Shown: one piece after another, positions 62,001-64,000 of the stretch
How positions within the stretch are numbered: the stretch's first letter is position 1
How the letters are laid out: each line of letters starts with the position of its first letter
From: Fibrisoma montanum
Lineage (GTDB): Bacteria; Bacteroidota; Bacteroidia; Cytophagales; Spirosomataceae
Direction of reading: 5' to 3'
DNA length: 64,000 nucleotides
Assembly: GCF_003583365.1 (NCBI RefSeq)
Contig: NZ_QXED01000009.1
Span: 124,001-188,000 of the forward strand
Notes under the pieces: model-generated
The model's input: only the letters and a program-made list of their open reading frames with translations
The model's database searches: none
Told to the model about the DNA's origin: nothing
Made by a program: the position numbers and the translations under genes

Positions 62001-63203
62001 GGTAGTAAACGTATTCTGCCCTCTGTCGAAATAAAGAAGACCACCGCCGTTGGTACCAATCCAGAGGTTACCACGGGCATCTTCCGCAAACGTGTTTATA
62101 TCATCGTAGGGCAACGGACTGGCCGTGTTGCTGTGCCGAAACGCCGAAAAGCGAATGAGATCCGGGTGGTAATAGCAAACGCCGTTTTTATAAGTACCCA
62201 CCCAGACAATCCCCCCATCATCGCAGTACTGGCTATAAATGGTATTCTGGCTGACGCTTCGTTCGTTACCCTCCTCATTGAGCAGATAACGAACCGAGAA
62301 GTCTTGCTTGTCGAGCACGTTGATGCCTCCGTGATCCGTACCCAGCCAGATTTTCCCTTTGCTGTCCTGAATAATACTACGTACCAGATTATTCGTCAGT
62401 CGGCCGCGGGTCGCTCCGGTGTGCAGCCGCAATACGGTTTGGTTCCGGGCATCGATGTAGAACGCGCCCGTTCCTGCCCTGCTTTCATACACCCACACGT
62501 CGTTGTCGGCATCGACAAAGAGCTTGAAATTGGCGGCTTCGGTCGGGGCCGTTCTAACCAGAGTTGTGCGGTAAACAGCCCGGTGACTGCGGCTGTCCAG
62601 TTTTTCGAGCAGCCCAGACTGATGAATCACCCACAAATGACCCAGACCATCTTCGGCAACATCGGTGATGTTGTGGTCACGGATCGAGGTAGTATCCTGG
62701 CGTGAGTGCGCAATGCGTCGGGTACGCCGGGTGGCCGGCGAATACCCGAACAAGCCCTGGCTGGTATGCAGAAACCAGTAGGTTCCGCGTTTGCCGCCCC
62801 GGATGGTGACAACGTTCCCATCGGGCAGCCCATACGTTCGGGCGAGGGCGTCGGGGCGTCGATTGAAGCGTTCGGTTGCCGGGTCATATACCGTTACGCC
62901 TTTTCGGTTGCGTATCCAGAGCAGACCGGCAGGGTCTTCCGCGAGCGTTTCAATGTAATTATCGTTCAGGGAGGTCGTGTCCTGCGCCTGCTGTCGGAAC
63001 ACCTTGCAGGTATAGCCATCAAAGCGATTAAGGCCCGATAAGGTACCGAACCAGACGAATCCCTGCCTGTCTTTCAGAATGCAGTTAACCTGCTGGTGCG
63101 ACAACCCGCTCGACCGCCCTAAGCGCATGAACGCGTACGGATTCGTCTGGGCCAGCAGGACCCTGGCGGATAAAATCCAGAACGCAAAAAAAAGAAATCT
63201 CAC
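59052..63203 (-). CDS. Hybrid two-component system regulator (propeller sensor, kinase, receiver, AraC-type HTH)
   Basis: 1383 residues: signal peptide; a two-lobe beta-propeller with many Reg_prop units (GLSHQQVNCILKDRQGFVWF, DDINTFAEDARGNLWIGTNG, NVTAITEDSRGWIWIGTIEG; about 20-690); Y_Y_Y domain (about 710-775); one membrane helix (about 785-805); HisKA (VSHEFRTPLTLILSPLDRL, His about 864); HATPase ([18 protein letters not shown]); receiver (about 1120-1240; VSDVMMPEMDGITLCG); and a C-terminal AraC HTH (MSRVHLYKKLLALTNRTPIE, VAYQVGFNNPKYFTKYFKQE). Such proteins sense an oligosaccharide in the periplasm and activate a polysaccharide locus. The nearby SusCD operon is the likely target. Confidence 0.94.
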   Translation of the reverse strand: MRFLFFAFWILSARVLLAQTNPYAFMRLGRSSGLSHQQVNCILKDRQGFVWFGTLSGLNRFDGYTCKVFRQQAQDTTSLNDNYIETLAEDPAGLLWIRNRKGVTVYDPATERFNRRPDALARTYGLPDGNVVTIRGGKRGTYWFLHTSQGLFGYSPATRRTRRIAHSRQDTTSIRDHNITDVAEDGLGHLWVIHQSGLLEKLDSRSHRAVYRTTLVRTAPTEAANFKLFVDADNDVWVYESRAGTGAFYIDARNQTVLRLHTGATRGRLTNNLVRSIIQDSKGKIWLGTDHGGINVLDKQDFSVRYLLNEEGNERSVSQNTIYSQYCDDGGIVWVGTYKNGVCYYHPDLIRFSAFRHSNTASPLPYDDINTFAEDARGNLWIGTNGGGLLYFDRGQNTFTTYRSNSSGNSLSSDVIVSLLVDQQQQLWIGTYLGGLNRLVNGRFTRFVHRDDQPTSLANNSVWELYEDSQRNFWIGTLGGGLDRLNKATGRFDHYRPPETNYLHSEYISSIREDRQGNLWVGHGYGIDVWNRRNQTSVHVTASDNTRRGLSHNNVTAITEDSRGWIWIGTIEGLTLFNRRTNTFRFFKKENGLADNTIQSIVEDDAHNLWIGTPNGLSHVLIHPKGAGDYTFTFRNYDEADGLPSNLFNENAGFKTSRGELVFGGPNGFTLFDPKAFGINHQKPNVVLTDLQVFNQYVRPGERYENQVVLDRSITQTQELTLTHRQNMFSIGFAALNYFHPEKNTYQYKLEGFNDNWITADPQVRKATFTNLNPGTYTFLVRAANNDGVWNTDGVQLEITVLPPFWKSPTALMLYVLLILGALWLARWVVLERARITFQLEQERQQAQQLHELDLMKIKFLTNVSHEFRTPLTLILSPLDRLLKQTKDPGQLRQFELIQRNAKRLLNLVNQLLDFRRMEVQELKLNLVQNDVIRFTKEIFYSFSDLSERKQIRFTFESNVTELVMYFDPDKLERILFNLLSNAFKFTPENGKVALRLNAGEPDEQDAAAEQLLAISVSDTGIGIPAEKHDQIFERFFQNDIPGTLVNQGSGIGLAITKEFVRLHGGRITVDSAPDQGSTFTVQFPIRTVADQPATYQPLQEAVEPRVELVNRMDAAPVAGKAEKKITVLLVEDNEDFRFYLKDNLRDQYNILEAANGRDGWQQAQTHLPNLIVSDVMMPEMDGITLCGKIKNDKRTAHIPVLLLTARSAEEQKLEGLETGASDYITKPFNFEMLQARIRNLIAQRNLLERALRKPADISPSKIEVTSLDEKLIQKALKVVEDNMSNADFSVEELSREMGMSRVHLYKKLLALTNRTPIEFIRTVRLQRAAQLLERSQLTVAEVAYQVGFNNPKYFTKYFKQEFNTLPSAYSAEKRSDTHQETH

Positions 63204-63506
63204 AGTACGTTAAGTAGACTGGCTTCTCCTGAACCGCAGAAGCACAACTCAATTTAAAAGTAGGTATACAAATTAGTGAAATTTAGGGATTAACTAGCTA
63301 TTCTTTCAAAAATAGTAGGCATACGCACCTGCCCGAACCCCTGTTGTTTTGCCGGATCGGTGCCGGTTTCATTCTTCCGGTGCCGGCCCGCTCTGCCAGG
63401 GCCGCAGCAACCACTCATCCCGAATCATTTGTGGATCGTTTTATGTTTAGTAAATTTCCGTATTGAATTGCGCGGAGCGGCAAGGCTCATTAGACGAACG
63501 ACACGA
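63204..63506. other. Intergenic region between hybrid regulator and xdhC-like gene (303 bases)
   Basis: Holds divergent promoters. No gene is seen. A short CCGGATCGGTGCCGG / CCGGTGCCGG pair near 63353-63384 is a local direct repeat of unknown meaning. Confidence 0.5.
63428..63458 (+). promoter_or_regulatory. -33/-7 promoter of the xdhC-like gene
   Basis: TTTG (63428-63431) and TAAATTTC (63451-63458, one mismatch to TAnnTTTG) are separated by 19 bases, the spacing used by Bacteroidota sigma-ABfr. The start codon follows 48 bases later. Confidence 0.5.
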
Positions 63507-64000
63507 ATGATCAGCGAATTCAGGCACATAATTGATACGTATCGGCAGGTTGATTTCACCCAGCGGAAGGCCGCACTGGCTACGGTGGTCGGGTTGAAAG
63601 GGTCCGGCTACCGGCGGCCGGGGGCACGAATGCTCATCACCGACGATGGCCACTGGACCGGTGCCATCAGCGGGGGCTGTCTGGAAGGCGACGCCCTCAG
63701 GAAAGCCCGGGAGGTGATGCAATCCGGGCAATCCCGGCTCGTGACGTATGATACCACCCAGCCCGACGGCGAAAACTTCGGGATCGGTCTCGGCTGCCAC
63801 GGCATACTGGATGTTCTGATTGAGCCGCTTACCCCAACGGACACGCAAAATTCGCTCGAAGTACTCGATCAGATCCTGCAGAACCGGCGCGAGGTCGAAC
63901 TGTCGAAACCCCTGCCCAACGGCGACTTCTTTACGGAACAGCTCAGACCGGATATTCAGCTGCTGGTGTTCGGCGCGGGCTATGACGCGGTTCCGCTCGT
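63507..64000 (+). CDS. XdhC/CoxI-family protein, 3' truncated by window
   Basis: The frame starts MISEFRHIIDTYRQVDFTQR and continues to the right edge. It shows the XdhC_CoxI pattern: ALATVVGLKGSGYRRPGARM, GAISGGCLEGDAL and FGIGLGCHGILDVLIEPL, and the beginning of the C-terminal Rossmann domain, VFGAGYDAVPLV (XdhC_C). These proteins bind or sulfurate the molybdenum cofactor and insert it into xanthine-dehydrogenase-type enzymes. The next genes, outside the window, probably encode MocA or molybdoenzyme subunits. Confidence 0.88.
   Translation, partial: MISEFRHIIDTYRQVDFTQRKAALATVVGLKGSGYRRPGARMLITDDGHWTGAISGGCLEGDALRKAREVMQSGQSRLVTYDTTQPDGENFGIGLGCHGILDVLIEPLTPTDTQNSLEVLDQILQNRREVELSKPLPNGDFFTEQLRPDIQLLVFGAGYDAVPL

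Noticed and set aside
1-64000. Prophage, transposon, integrative element or CRISPR-Cas/defence system
   Set aside because: No transposase, integrase, phage structural, toxin-antitoxin or restriction gene was recognised, and no target-site duplications or tRNA attachment site were seen.

Overview
The window reads as a chromosomal segment of a Bacteroidota bacterium of the order Cytophagales, probably Spirosoma-like. That placement is an inference from gene content: SusC/SusD pair, type IX secretion sorting domain, hybrid two-component regulator with a beta-propeller sensor, FecR/ECF-sigma pair, many TonB-dependent receptors, and -33/-7 style promoters. No rRNA, tRNA, CRISPR array, phage or transposase gene was found.

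Layout. 0-8.7 kb: the tail of a secreted M1 peptidase, a VOC protein, a PAS histidine kinase, a glycosyltransferase, an NFACT protein, a DUF1028 protein and a cellobiose-2-epimerase-like enzyme. 8.7-13.9 kb: a kelch lipoprotein / DUF4249 / TonB-receptor operon with a decayed copy of the kelch gene start upstream. 13.9-22.8 kb: a complete RND efflux pump (adaptor, pump, outer membrane factor), a small membrane protein and an OmpR-type two-component system; 11-bp-periodic TTAGA direct repeats lie upstream of the pump and of the small gene. 22.8-25.5 kb: a Nudix-like regulator with a degenerate Nudix box, a GH3 glucosidase remnant and a sugar isomerase-like protein.

25.6-34.7 kb is an iron island: a protein of unknown function, ferritin, a Cys-rich HMA-like protein, a PepSY membrane protein, two siderophore-type TonB receptors, a DUF6607 protein, and a chimeric relic that joins a TonB-receptor start to a PepSY tail. 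Four similar Fur-box-like palindromes tie these units together. 35-43.7 kb: DUF4833, sterol-desaturase-like and DUF6970 proteins, another TonB receptor, then an ECF sigma / FecR / STN unit whose STN protein carries about twelve 16-residue surface repeats in place of a TonB barrel.

43.8-54.3 kb is a carbohydrate locus transcribed leftward: SusC, SusD, an IPT/TIG glycan-binding lipoprotein, a DUF1080 protein, and a sorbosone-dehydrogenase-like propeller fused to a blue-copper domain. It has no classical glycosidase, which suggests an oxidative (3-keto sugar) route. 54.9-63.2 kb holds a histidine kinase with about eight PAS modules, a 34-residue membrane microprotein and a hybrid two-component regulator. 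The window ends inside an XdhC-family gene.

Intergenic regions are rich in long perfect inverted repeats (19-31 bp stems). Several sit between co-transcribed genes rather than at operon ends and may tune expression within the operon.
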